From NCBI GenBank assembly GCA_036398215.1, contig DASWHK010000243.1:1-11732 (forward strand): a stretch of DNA of 11,732 nt, in the 5' to 3' direction. The notes below the pieces were generated by a model that searched no databases, was not told where the DNA came from, and worked only from the letters and a program-made list of their open reading frames with translations. Below, piece by piece: positions 1 to 6,342 of the stretch. Position 1 is the stretch's first letter. Each line of letters begins with the position of its first letter. This DNA comes from DASWHK01 sp036398215. GTDB taxonomy: Bacteria; Acidobacteriota; UBA890. A program made the position numbers and the translations under genes.

Positions 1-359
1 GAAGGGCCGGAGGTATCCGACGCGCCGCCGGCGGCGGGCGAGCGGGCAGGATCCGTCGAGAGGATGTCCTTTTCCGCGAGCACGCGCTCGAACGACGCGA
101 GCCAGTGCTCGAAGTAGCCCGGCGCGTCGGGCTTCGGGTGCGCGGGGGTCTCGCCGGCCACGGCGATCGCGGCGATGAGGTGGGTGCGGAAGTCGTCCCA
201 GGAGTAGAGGCCTTGCTCGCACAGGGCCACGGCCATGGCGAACACCCGACGCTCCCACTCGTCGTGAAAGACGAGCTCGCCGCTGCGCCGCGGCAGCGCC
301 GCGGCGCCCGTCATGTCAGCGATCGTCTCGTTGGTTGCGCGATCGCTCTTCGGGCTCAT
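1..359 (-). CDS. Nitrile hydratase activator / accessory protein (partial, C-terminus beyond the left edge)
   Basis: This is the last gene of the nitrile hydratase operon. The 119 visible codons are open to the window edge. The region from about residue 25 (SGELVFHDEWERRVFAMAMA) through the DAPGYFEHWLASFERVL segment matches the small activator proteins, which resemble the N-terminal half of the beta subunit; the beta subunit in this window carries the parallel stretch EPVFHAEWERRVFALSLA. Family members help load the metal into the alpha subunit and help oxidise its cysteines, probably through a transient activator-alpha complex. The ATG at 359 overlaps the TGA of the alpha gene as ATGA, so translational coupling is likely and this start is favoured over the internal Met16. 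Visible residues after about 95 are Pro/Ala/Gly/Ser-rich (a stretch around DPARSPAAGG), which may be a flexible tail. A second, truncated beta-like protein is the only alternative, and gene order argues for an activator. Confidence 0.85.
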   Translation of the reverse strand, partial: MSPKSDRATNETIADMTGAAALPRRSGELVFHDEWERRVFAMAVALCEQGLYSWDDFRTHLIAAIAVAGETPAHPKPDAPGYFEHWLASFERVLAEKDILSTDPARSPAAGGASDTSGP

Positions 360-1111
360 GGGGCGGGGTACGGGACCTTGGCGACGCCGATCATCGCGTC
401 GCGGGTCACCAGCTCGGCGAGCTGGGCTTCGTCGAGGTCATCGGTTCCCGGGGGTCGCTCGGGAAGCACCAGGTAGCGAATCTCGGCGCTGCTGTCCCAC
501 ACCCGAACCTCGACGTCGTCGTCGAGCTGCAGGCCCATCTCGCGCAGGACCCCGCGCGGGTCGAGCACGACCCGCGAACGGTAGGACGCGCTCTTGTACC
601 AGGTGGGCGGCAGGCCGAGGACCGGCCACGGGTAGCAGGAGCAGAGCGTGCAGACGACGACGTTGTGCACCTCCGGCGTGTTCTCGACCGCCACCATGTG
701 CTCGCCCTGCAGGCCGCCGAAGCCGAGCTCGGCGATCGCAGACGTCGCGTCGTCGAGCAGCCGCCGCTTGTAGTCCGGATCCACCCAGGCGCGGGCGACG
801 ACCCTGGCGCCGTTCATCGGCCCGAGGTCGTGCTCGTAGATGTCGACGAGCTTGTCGAGCGCCCCCTTCGAGACCAGGCCCTTCTCGATCAGCAAGGCCT
901 CGATGGTGCGCACCCGTTGCTCGAGCGCCGCGTTCTCTTCGGGCGTCCGCCGCGGCTCGAGATATGGGTTCGGCGGGGCCTTGTGGGGATGATCGTGACC
1001 GGCGGGATGGCCGTCGCCGTGGTGATCGTGATGGCCCATGCCTCGATCGTGGTCGTGGTGTTCGTGATCGCTCATGCCTCGATCATGATCGTGGTGCTCG
1101 TGATCGCTCAT
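356..1111 (-). CDS. Nitrile hydratase alpha subunit, cobalt type, with histidine-rich N-terminus
   Basis: The alpha subunit carries the metal site of nitrile hydratase (nitrile + water to amide, cytoplasmic). The protein is 251 residues. The metal-binding motif VCTLCSCY is at 153-160, with Cys154, Cys157, Ser158 and Cys159 as expected ligands; Thr after the first Cys and Tyr after the last are typical of cobalt rather than iron enzymes. Other family landmarks are LLIEKGLV (73-80), GARVVARAWVDPDYK (101-115), ENTPEVHNVVVCTLC, GLPPTWYKSASYRSR (166-180) and LVTRDAMIG. Residues 1-44 are unusual: two tandem copies of MSDHEHHDHDRG followed by another His/Asp/Gly-rich stretch, 16 histidines in all. 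The catalytic core starts near residue 50. The start at 1111 is chosen because its ATG overlaps the beta TGA as ATGA; ATGs at codons 13 and 25 are also in frame. The TGA overlaps the activator ATG. The family call is firm; the role of the His tail in metal handling is inference. Confidence 0.96.
   Translation of the reverse strand: MSDHEHHDHDRGMSDHEHHDHDRGMGHHDHHGDGHPAGHDHPHKAPPNPYLEPRRTPEENAALEQRVRTIEALLIEKGLVSKGALDKLVDIYEHDLGPMNGARVVARAWVDPDYKRRLLDDATSAIAELGFGGLQGEHMVAVENTPEVHNVVVCTLCSCYPWPVLGLPPTWYKSASYRSRVVLDPRGVLREMGLQLDDDVEVRVWDSSAEIRYLVLPERPPGTDDLDEAQLAELVTRDAMIGVAKVPYPAP
1040..1111 (-). repeat. Two tandem 36-bp units encoding a His-rich dodecapeptide
   Basis: The unit at 1111-1076 and the unit at 1075-1040 both encode MSDHEHHDHDRG. 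They differ at three bases, in the Glu5, Asp8 and His9 codons (GAG/GAA, GAT/GAC, CAT/CAC), and all three changes are synonymous. The following 20 codons (1039-980) continue the His/Asp/Gly-rich composition without being an exact copy. The repeat lies entirely inside the alpha subunit gene. Confidence 0.95.
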
Positions 1112-1773
1112 GTCTCGATCGGCTCCAGGTAGTCCTCCCAGAGGTCGATGTAGAGGCGGTCCTGAGGGGGAGCATCGGAGCCCCACAGCTCGGTGGCCGC
1201 GAAGCAGACGCAGTAGAGCGGCTGCGGGTTTTCCCCCTCGTCGTGGGCGTTGGTGTCGGGGAACACGTGGGTGCCGTGGCACATCGCGACGGTCCCGACC
1301 CGACCCCGCGCGTAGCGCGGCAAGCGCGTGTGGCCGATCGGGTTGAGGTTGCGGGCGCGCACCCGGTCGCCCACGGCGAAGCGCGGCTCGAGCCGGCCCG
1401 TATCGCGGGTCGAAGGCCTGCCCGTGCGCACGAGCTCCGCAAAGCTCTTGGCGTCGGGCGGCGGCCCCGGCTCGTTCGGCAGCGGCCGGATCGCGCCGCC
1501 GGCGATCTCCTCAGCGGACAGCAGGCCGAACTCCTCGGCCCGCATCTCCAACCCGGCCAGCCAGCGCTCGTAATACGTGGCGCTCAGGTAGGCGACGGGG
1601 TCCATTCGCTCGCGGGAGTGCCGCGACCGGTCGATGGGCCCGATGAGGCCACCGGTGGCGAGGCTCAGGGCGAAAACGCGCCTCTCCCACTCGGCGTGAA
1701 AGACCGGCTCGTCTTTTTCGCGCTCGACGGGGCCGAAACAGTTCATCCCGCCCATGTCGTGGACACCGTTCAT
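1108..1773 (-). CDS. Nitrile hydratase beta subunit
   Basis: This is the partner of the alpha subunit in the nitrile hydratase heterodimer. The protein is 221 residues, a normal length. The start MNGVHDMGGMNCFGPVE is the characteristic beta N-terminus, and a purine-rich AGGGAGG lies 11 bases upstream, so ATG 1773 is preferred over the frame's extension to 1869. The N-terminal helical part (21-90, with HAEWERRVFAL and YYERWLAGLE) is followed by a linker (95-128) and the C-terminal SH3-like barrel, with FAVGDRVRARNLNPIGHTRLPRY at 132-154, RGRVGTV, and a closing LYIDLWEDYLEP. The order beta-alpha-activator, with 4-bp overlaps at both junctions, matches cobalt-type operons; iron-type operons usually begin with alpha. 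The gene is first in the operon and has its own candidate promoter at 1840-1869. Confidence 0.96.
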   Translation of the reverse strand: MNGVHDMGGMNCFGPVEREKDEPVFHAEWERRVFALSLATGGLIGPIDRSRHSRERMDPVAYLSATYYERWLAGLEMRAEEFGLLSAEEIAGGAIRPLPNEPGPPPDAKSFAELVRTGRPSTRDTGRLEPRFAVGDRVRARNLNPIGHTRLPRYARGRVGTVAMCHGTHVFPDTNAHDEGENPQPLYCVCFAATELWGSDAPPQDRLYIDLWEDYLEPIET

Positions 1774-1839
1774 CGAGAAACCGGCCTCCCTGTTTTGCCT
1801 CGCCGCAGCGCTTTCGATCGCCGTCCCGGCCGCGGCGCG

Positions 1840-1869
1840 AACGTAGCGGACGCGCCGGAGAGCTGTCAA
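1840..1869 (-). promoter_or_regulatory. Candidate sigma-70-type promoter of the nitrile hydratase operon
   Basis: Read on the minus strand, a perfect TTGACA (1869-1864) is followed by 18 bases and then TACGTT (1845-1840), which fits the TAnnnT pattern often seen in GC-rich genomes. Transcription would start near 1833 and give a leader of about 60 bases before the beta ATG at 1773. It lies in the 153-bp gap after the peptidase gene. The -35 is convincing and the -10 is weak. Confidence 0.45.
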
Positions 1870-1888
1870 GCATTCGCCCGGCCAATCG

Positions 1889-1911
1889 GCGCGCCCTGAC
1901 GGCGGGCGCGC
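1889..1911 (-). terminator. GC hairpin after the M28 peptidase gene, possible weak terminator
   Basis: A perfect 8-bp stem (GCGCGCCC at 1889-1896 paired with GGGCGCGC at 1904-1911) with a 7-base loop starts 15 bases after the peptidase stop codon and lies before the candidate nitrile hydratase promoter. No T-run follows on the minus strand, so it is not a classical intrinsic terminator. It may only stabilise the mRNA end. Confidence 0.3.
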
Positions 1912-1926
1912 TCGATCGACCCCGCG

Positions 1927-4900
1927 TCACCGCCCGACGGTCACGTGCGCCCAGTCCCAGCCGCGCAGGCCGCGGGAGCTTACCGCTTTCACCGAGATCA
2001 GCGTGTCGTCGGCGATGCCGTCGAGCCGCGCGCTCGGCTCGGTGACCACGACCTCGTCGAACGGGCCGTCCGCGGGGCCGTAGCGGACGACGTACTCGAA
2101 GACGCTGGCCTCGGGGCTCGGGGCCCAGGCGAGGGACACCGATCCTCCCGTCCGTTCGACGATCCGCAGGCCGTTGATCCGCGAGGGGCTCGAGGCCAGC
2201 AGCATGATCGAGGCGACGTTGGTTCTGGTGGTCTCGCGGATCTGCTCGTGGTTCATGGTCTCGAGCACGTCGCTCGGCTGATGGTAGTGGGGGTTGCCGA
2301 GGACCGGGTACGAGCCGATGCCACCGACGATGTCGCCGTAGGCCTCGTAGTAGGCCGCCGCGTCGGTGCTCTTGTAGTAGAGCGCGTCGTAGGTGATCAG
2401 GTCGGAGAAAAGGAAGGCCGCGGCGTGCTGCAGGTCGCGGATCCCGGGGTTGGAGTAGCGGATGGTGTTGTCGAGATGATGGTCGTTGGACCAACCCATC
2501 ATGTCGTTGTTGAGCGCGCCGACGACCTTGTCGCCGCTCTCGACCGCCTGGCGGACGAACTCGCGGCTGCCGAGCAGCCCCGACTCCTCGCCGGTGAACG
2601 AGGCGAAGATGACGGTGTAGGGCAGGGGGTGCTGCGCCAGGACGCGGGCGGTCTCCAGCAGCATGACCGTCCCCGAGGTGTTGTCGTCGGCGCCGGGGCC
2701 GCGCGAGGTCGAGTCGAAGTGGCTGGAGACCACGTAGATCAGCTCGGGGTTCTCGGTTCCCTCGAGCTTGGCGAGCACGTTGGCGGTGCGGATCGGCTCG
2801 TTGGCGCCGCGCGCCCGGGTCTCGAACCACTGCAGCGCCGGCTCGTAGCCGAACGAGGCGTAGGTGTCGTGCAGGTACTGGCGGGCGGGGGCGTTGCCCG
2901 GCTGGGTGATGTTCTTGGAGCCGAAGTCGAAGAGGCTCTTCTGGTAGCGATACAGCCGCGAGATCGAGACTTCGGCGACGGCCTCCTCGACCGCCTGGCG
3001 GATCGGCGCGTACATCTGCTCGCCGGCGGCGCGCAGCGCCCGCTCGGCAACGAGGCTGGTTTCGAGGCGCGCCACCACGTCGGACTTGCCGACCTTGCGG
3101 TCGAGGTCGACCACGTACACGGCGCGCTCCGGCGAGACCGTATCGCCGTCGCGCTCGGAGACGATCAGCACCTTGCTGCCGTCGGCGCTCGCCGTCCACT
3201 CGTACTCGGGGGCGATCGTGCGCACCGTGTTGTTGTGGAACAACCGCGTGCGCTCGAGCGTGGCGACGTCGTAGAGGTACGATCGCCGGTGCCGTCCCTC
3301 GCCCATCGCCGCCAGGATCGTCCCGTCGGTCAGGAAGCGCGCCGCCAGGTCGTGCTGGATCTCGTGGGTCAGGCGCACCGCCTCGCCCGCGGCCTCGGCG
3401 GGCGTCGCGTCGGAGGGGAGCGGATCGTCCTGGCCGCCGGCAACGTCGTCGCGGGCCGCGGCGGCCTGCCCCGCGGCCGCACCCTGTCCGGCCGCCGAGG
3501 GCGGTCCCGCCGCGACGCCTTGCCTTGCGGCCGCGTCGTCTACGGCCCCCGCGGCGGCCGTCGTGGCCGTCGCGCCGATGCCTGTCGGCACCAGGTACAG
3601 CTCCCAGTCCTCGCGCAGCATCATCTGGATGACCAGGCGGTCGCCGCTGGGGGAGATCGCGAGGTCGCCGGTGCGGTTGGCGGTGCGGAACACCTCGCGG
3701 GGCGCGGCTTCCGCAGAGGCGTCGTTACCGGCGCCCGTAGCGGCCGGCCCCAGCGGCAGCACCGAGTAGATCGTCTCGCCGCCTTCGCTGCGGGTGAAGG
3801 CGACCGCGGCGCCGCCGGCGGCGACGATCGGGTCGTCGCCCTCGATCTCGCGGGTGCCCCCGGTGGCCGGATCGAGCAGCGCGAAGCGCGCCGGAGCGCC
3901 CCCGGCGCCGGGACCACGTCCGCCGCCGAATCCGCCGCGGCCGCCACCGCGGCCGCCACCGCCGGTGTCCTGGTCGAGCGACGGGATCGGCGAGAGCCGC
4001 GGGATCGTGTAGAGCAGGTGATCGCCCGCCGGGACCGGGTCGGCCTTGAAGCCCCCTGCCTCGCTGATCCGGCGCCAGCCGCGGTCGCCCGCGCCGGCGT
4101 CCAAGGAGAGGGTGTAAATGTCGTTGCGATCGGTCTCGCCGGGCCGCCCGGCGACCGCGTAGAGCGTGGCGCCTTCGCCGCTGTAGGCGACGTCGACGAC
4201 GATCAGGTCGCCGGCGATCGCCCGGCCGGCGGCGGGGTTGACGAGGTCGACCAGCTCCACATGGGTGTTGGCGAGCGTCAGCCGCTCCAGCCGTTGCTCC
4301 GCCCGTTGCTCGGCGTCGCGATCTTCGGGATCGACGGCCGCCAGCGCGGCGCGGGCGGCGAGCAGCTCGGCGGTCTCTTCCACCGCCAGGTAGGCGCCGC
4401 CTCCGCCGCTCGGCGCGAACACGAAGCCGCTGCCGGTGAGCTCCATGGCGGCGCCGCCGCCATCGAGCGCCGCAACGTGAGTGAGCGTCTCGGCTCCCGG
4501 CGGGGCGTCCGCGACCGTCGTCTCCCAGGCGGCGAAGCGCCCATCCGGGCTGATCCGAACGTTGCGGCCGTCCGCGGCGACCTCCTCGGCGACGTACAGC
4601 TCGCCGCTGATCAGGGCGATGTCCTCGAGGAAGCGGTCGCCGCCGGCCGATCCCAGCACACCGATGAAATCGTCGAGAGCCTCGATGTAACGGCCCTCGT
4701 CCCAGGCGAGCCAGCCGCGCTCGAAGCGCGCCTCGATCGCCATGTCGCCCCGCTGCTGTGGGCCGCCGATCGACGCGCCGCCTCTCTCGGGCGACACGGC
4801 GACCGGCGCCCCGCCTCCCTCTTGCAGGACGGCGCCCCGCGCCCCGCCCCCCTCTTGCGGGACGGCGGTCGGCGCCTCGCCCCTCTCTTGCGGGACGGCG

Positions 4901-4992
4901 GTCGGCACTCCGCTCGCCCCTTGCGGGACGGCGGCCGGCGCGGTGGACGCCACGAGCAGCAGAAACAGGCACAGCATCGATACGGGTCGCAT
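1927..4992 (-). CDS. Secreted M28-family metallopeptidase with TolB-like propeller and C-terminal Fn3-like domain
   Basis: A 1021-residue exported peptidase with a predicted two-zinc aminopeptidase-type site. A signal peptide (about 1-20) is followed by an 11-residue repeat tract (20-85), a short TPR-like helical piece (ARFERGWLAWDEGRYIEAL, from 88) and a WD40/TolB-like beta-propeller of about 145-640 with motifs such as ISPDGRFAAWE and ISPSGDRLVIQ. The M28 domain covers about 655-935. Its catalytic set is complete: His758 in SSHFDS, Asp in GADDNTSG (769/770), Glu802 and Glu803 in GEESG, Asp830 in LNNDMMGW, and His904 in HYHQPSD. Residues 938-1020 form an Fn3-like sandwich. Two low-complexity inserts interrupt the propeller: Gly/Arg-rich (344-365) and Ala/Gly/Asp-rich (473-535). 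The ATG at 4992 has GGAG 7 bases upstream and begins a good signal peptide. The probable role is extracytoplasmic peptide degradation; the substrate is unknown. Confidence 0.92.
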   Translation of the reverse strand: MRPVSMLCLFLLLVASTAPAAVPQGASGVPTAVPQERGEAPTAVPQEGGGARGAVLQEGGGAPVAVSPERGGASIGGPQQRGDMAIEARFERGWLAWDEGRYIEALDDFIGVLGSAGGDRFLEDIALISGELYVAEEVAADGRNVRISPDGRFAAWETTVADAPPGAETLTHVAALDGGGAAMELTGSGFVFAPSGGGGAYLAVEETAELLAARAALAAVDPEDRDAEQRAEQRLERLTLANTHVELVDLVNPAAGRAIAGDLIVVDVAYSGEGATLYAVAGRPGETDRNDIYTLSLDAGAGDRGWRRISEAGGFKADPVPAGDHLLYTIPRLSPIPSLDQDTGGGGRGGGRGGFGGGRGPGAGGAPARFALLDPATGGTREIEGDDPIVAAGGAAVAFTRSEGGETIYSVLPLGPAATGAGNDASAEAAPREVFRTANRTGDLAISPSGDRLVIQMMLREDWELYLVPTGIGATATTAAAGAVDDAAARQGVAAGPPSAAGQGAAAGQAAAARDDVAGGQDDPLPSDATPAEAAGEAVRLTHEIQHDLAARFLTDGTILAAMGEGRHRRSYLYDVATLERTRLFHNNTVRTIAPEYEWTASADGSKVLIVSERDGDTVSPERAVYVVDLDRKVGKSDVVARLETSLVAERALRAAGEQMYAPIRQAVEEAVAEVSISRLYRYQKSLFDFGSKNITQPGNAPARQYLHDTYASFGYEPALQWFETRARGANEPIRTANVLAKLEGTENPELIYVVSSHFDSTSRGPGADDNTSGTVMLLETARVLAQHPLPYTVIFASFTGEESGLLGSREFVRQAVESGDKVVGALNNDMMGWSNDHHLDNTIRYSNPGIRDLQHAAAFLFSDLITYDALYYKSTDAAAYYEAYGDIVGGIGSYPVLGNPHYHQPSDVLETMNHEQIRETTRTNVASIMLLASSPSRINGLRIVERTGGSVSLAWAPSPEASVFEYVVRYGPADGPFDEVVVTEPSARLDGIADDTLISVKAVSSRGLRGWDWAHVTVGR
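4738..4935 (-). repeat. 33-bp minisatellite, six units, encoding 11-residue repeats in the M28 peptidase
   Basis: Codons 20-85 fall into six 11-residue units with the pattern x-A-V-P-Q-E-x-G-G-A-P: AAVPQGASGVP, TAVPQERGEAP, TAVPQEGGGAR, GAVLQEGGGAP, VAVSPERGGAS and the degenerate IGGPQQRGDMA. Units 2 to 4 are most alike at the DNA level (shared core CTTGCGGGACGGCG on the plus strand) and the outer ones have drifted. The tract sits directly behind the signal peptide, where a flexible spacer would be tolerated. Confidence 0.9.
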
Positions 4993-5146
4993 GGTCAGCT
5001 CCGTGGTCAGCGGTTGTCGCGCCCTCGATTCCGTCGTCGCCGTAGGGCTTCCCGCGTAGCTTCGCCCGTTACGGCCCGGCGCACAACGGCGTCACGCCGA
5101 TAGCCCGCCGCCAGGTTCGGGCCTCCGGCCGTCGTAGATCCTGCTT

Positions 5147-5551
5147 TCATCGACGGCTGCCGAACACCGCGGTGATCAGCTCGGTGTCCATGTACTCGTT
5201 CACCGCCACGATCTTGCCGTCGCGCAAGCGGAACACGTGGCAATAGGTGTTGTTGTAAGGCGTGCCGTCCTTTTTGCGCGCCTGGCCGCGTACCTGCGCG
5301 ACGACGTAATCGCCCTCGGCCACGAGGTTGTCGATGGTGCCATGGATACCGGCCTCGAGCTCGCCGAACAGCGGGCCGACCAGCTCGTTGATGACGGTTT
5401 GCTTGCCGGCGTAGGCGCCCGAGAACTTCGTCGAGCCGATGTTGGTCCAGGTGACGTCATCGGCGAGCAGATCGAGCGCCGCCTCGACCTCGCCGCGGTT
5501 GCCCGATTCGAAGAATGCCTGCACGACTTTCTTGTTCTCCGCGGTTCCCAT
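5147..5551 (-). CDS. SnoaL-like / NTF2-superfamily protein
   Basis: A 134-residue protein with the cone-shaped NTF2/SnoaL fold pattern: an N-terminal helix (KKVVQAFFESGNRGEVEAAL), then LLADDVTWTNIG, a helix around GKQTVINELVGPLF, and beta strands in IDNLVAEGDYVVAQVRGQA, YCHVFRLRDGKIVAVNEYMDT. The ending NEYMDTELITAVFG is typical of the SnoaL-like group, which includes ketosteroid-isomerase-type enzymes and many small-molecule binders. No catalytic role can be assigned. ATG 5551 is chosen because the family begins at this helix; the open frame upstream encodes a sequence unlike the family. The ribosome site is poor (AGAGAG directly before the ATG). It is separated by 109 bp from the upstream gene and 154 bp from the downstream gene, so it is probably transcribed alone. 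A loose GTGGCT-17-CATACT pair upstream is too weak to call a promoter. Confidence 0.85.
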   Translation of the reverse strand: MGTAENKKVVQAFFESGNRGEVEAALDLLADDVTWTNIGSTKFSGAYAGKQTVINELVGPLFGELEAGIHGTIDNLVAEGDYVVAQVRGQARKKDGTPYNNTYCHVFRLRDGKIVAVNEYMDTELITAVFGSRR

Positions 5552-5660
5552 CTCTCTGGTCTCGGTTGGTGAGGCGTCAGGTCCGCCTGAAGAGTATGAC
5601 GCGAGTTTCCATTGAAGCCACGCCCCCTTGCGGGGCATGAACGACGGCATTGGTCGTGAA

Positions 5661-6167
5661 TCAAGGCTCGCGCCGCGGAATCCACCTCGGGACCTGCCGC
5701 CGGTACTGCTCGTACGGCGCACCGAAACGCCGCACCAGTCCGGGCTCCTCGACGAGAAGGAAGTACGCGTGGTTGATGCCGACGAACAATGCCATCCAGG
5801 CCAGAATCAGCACCGAGCCCGTGACCACCGCGACGCCCAGCAGCGTGATCGCCACGCCGCTGATCATGGGATTGCGGACGTGGCGGTACGGTCCGACGAC
5901 GACCAACTCGCGCGTCGGATCCCATGGCGCCAACGTTCCCTTGCCCACGGTACCGAACAGCCGCACGGTCGCGCCCAGCAGCGCGAGCCCGAGCAGAGCC
6001 AGCAACAGGCCCAACGCGTGCGGCGCCGCGAGCAGAGGATAGTCGAACGGCCAGCGCGTATCACCGCCGCGCCACGACCAGAGCATGATCGCCGGCACGA
6101 CGACGATGACGTTGAACGGCAACAACAGCACGGAGAGCAGTTGCCGCAGCGGGCCCGCTTCCTTCAT
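5661..6167 (-). CDS. PEMT/ICMT-type membrane methyltransferase
   Basis: A 168-residue integral membrane protein of the isoprenylcysteine carboxyl methyltransferase / phospholipid methyltransferase superfamily. Hydrophobic segments lie at about 9-30, 46-70, 103-126 and 120-140 (the last two nearly continuous). The SAM-binding signature is clear: VVGPYRHVRNPMISG (90-104), then the conserved EEPGLVRRFGAPYEQYRRQVPRWIPR near the C-terminus (140-165), with Glu140/Glu141 and the Arg-rich end as in the family. Bacterial members methylate small lipophilic or membrane substrates; the substrate here is unknown. ATG 6167 fits the family length. The frame stays open to 6269, but that extension is polar and unlike the family. 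It could be annotated simply as an isoprenylcysteine methyltransferase family protein. Confidence 0.88.
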   Translation of the reverse strand: MKEAGPLRQLLSVLLLPFNVIVVVPAIMLWSWRGGDTRWPFDYPLLAAPHALGLLLALLGLALLGATVRLFGTVGKGTLAPWDPTRELVVVGPYRHVRNPMISGVAITLLGVAVVTGSVLILAWMALFVGINHAYFLLVEEPGLVRRFGAPYEQYRRQVPRWIPRREP

Positions 6168-6342
6168 CGATGGATTCCGCAGATGGCGCGGGCCACGTCG
6201 TGGGGTCGGCGGAGTGTCGCTATTCGTGTGCGCCTCACTGTAGTAGTTACTCCGGCCATCACGGCGCATCTGTCACCTTGGGTACCACCCTGACATTGCG
6301 CAGAATCGGTGTGCATGCCCGCGGCCGAAGTCCTGCGCGGGC
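6168..6342. other. 175-bp intergenic region between cysteine desulfurase and methyltransferase genes
   Basis: No gene is supported here. Next to the desulfurase stop codon is a 7-bp GC stem (6317-6323 with 6336-6342) around a 12-base loop, with no following T-run. A short imperfect palindrome CTTACGTCGTAAG (6342-6354) overlaps the stop codon. The region is somewhat less GC-rich around 6225-6310, where a promoter for the methyltransferase gene would be expected, but no convincing -35/-10 pair stands out. Confidence 0.4.

Noticed and set aside
1112..1282. N-terminal extension of the alpha subunit frame up to 1282
   Set aside because: It would lie inside the beta gene and encodes an Arg/Gly/Pro-rich sequence unlike the family. 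The ATG at 1111 with the ATGA overlap is the natural start.
313..1899. Long plus-strand frames opposite the nitrile hydratase genes
   Set aside because: They are Arg/Ala/Pro-rich shadows of three well-recognised minus-strand genes.
1945..5103. A 1052-codon plus-strand open frame opposite the M28 peptidase gene
   Set aside because: Its translation is Arg/Gly/Val/Asp-rich without domain motifs and mirrors the real gene's codons. The minus-strand protein has a complete M28 catalytic set and signal peptide.
5622..5636. Hairpin GCCCC/GGGGC with a short loop after the methyltransferase gene as a terminator
   Set aside because: The stem is only 5 bp and no T-run follows on the minus strand.
6317..6342. 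GC hairpin next to the cysteine desulfurase stop codon as a terminator
   Set aside because: Seven-bp stem, 12-base loop and no T-run; noted in the intergenic entry but not strong enough for a separate call.
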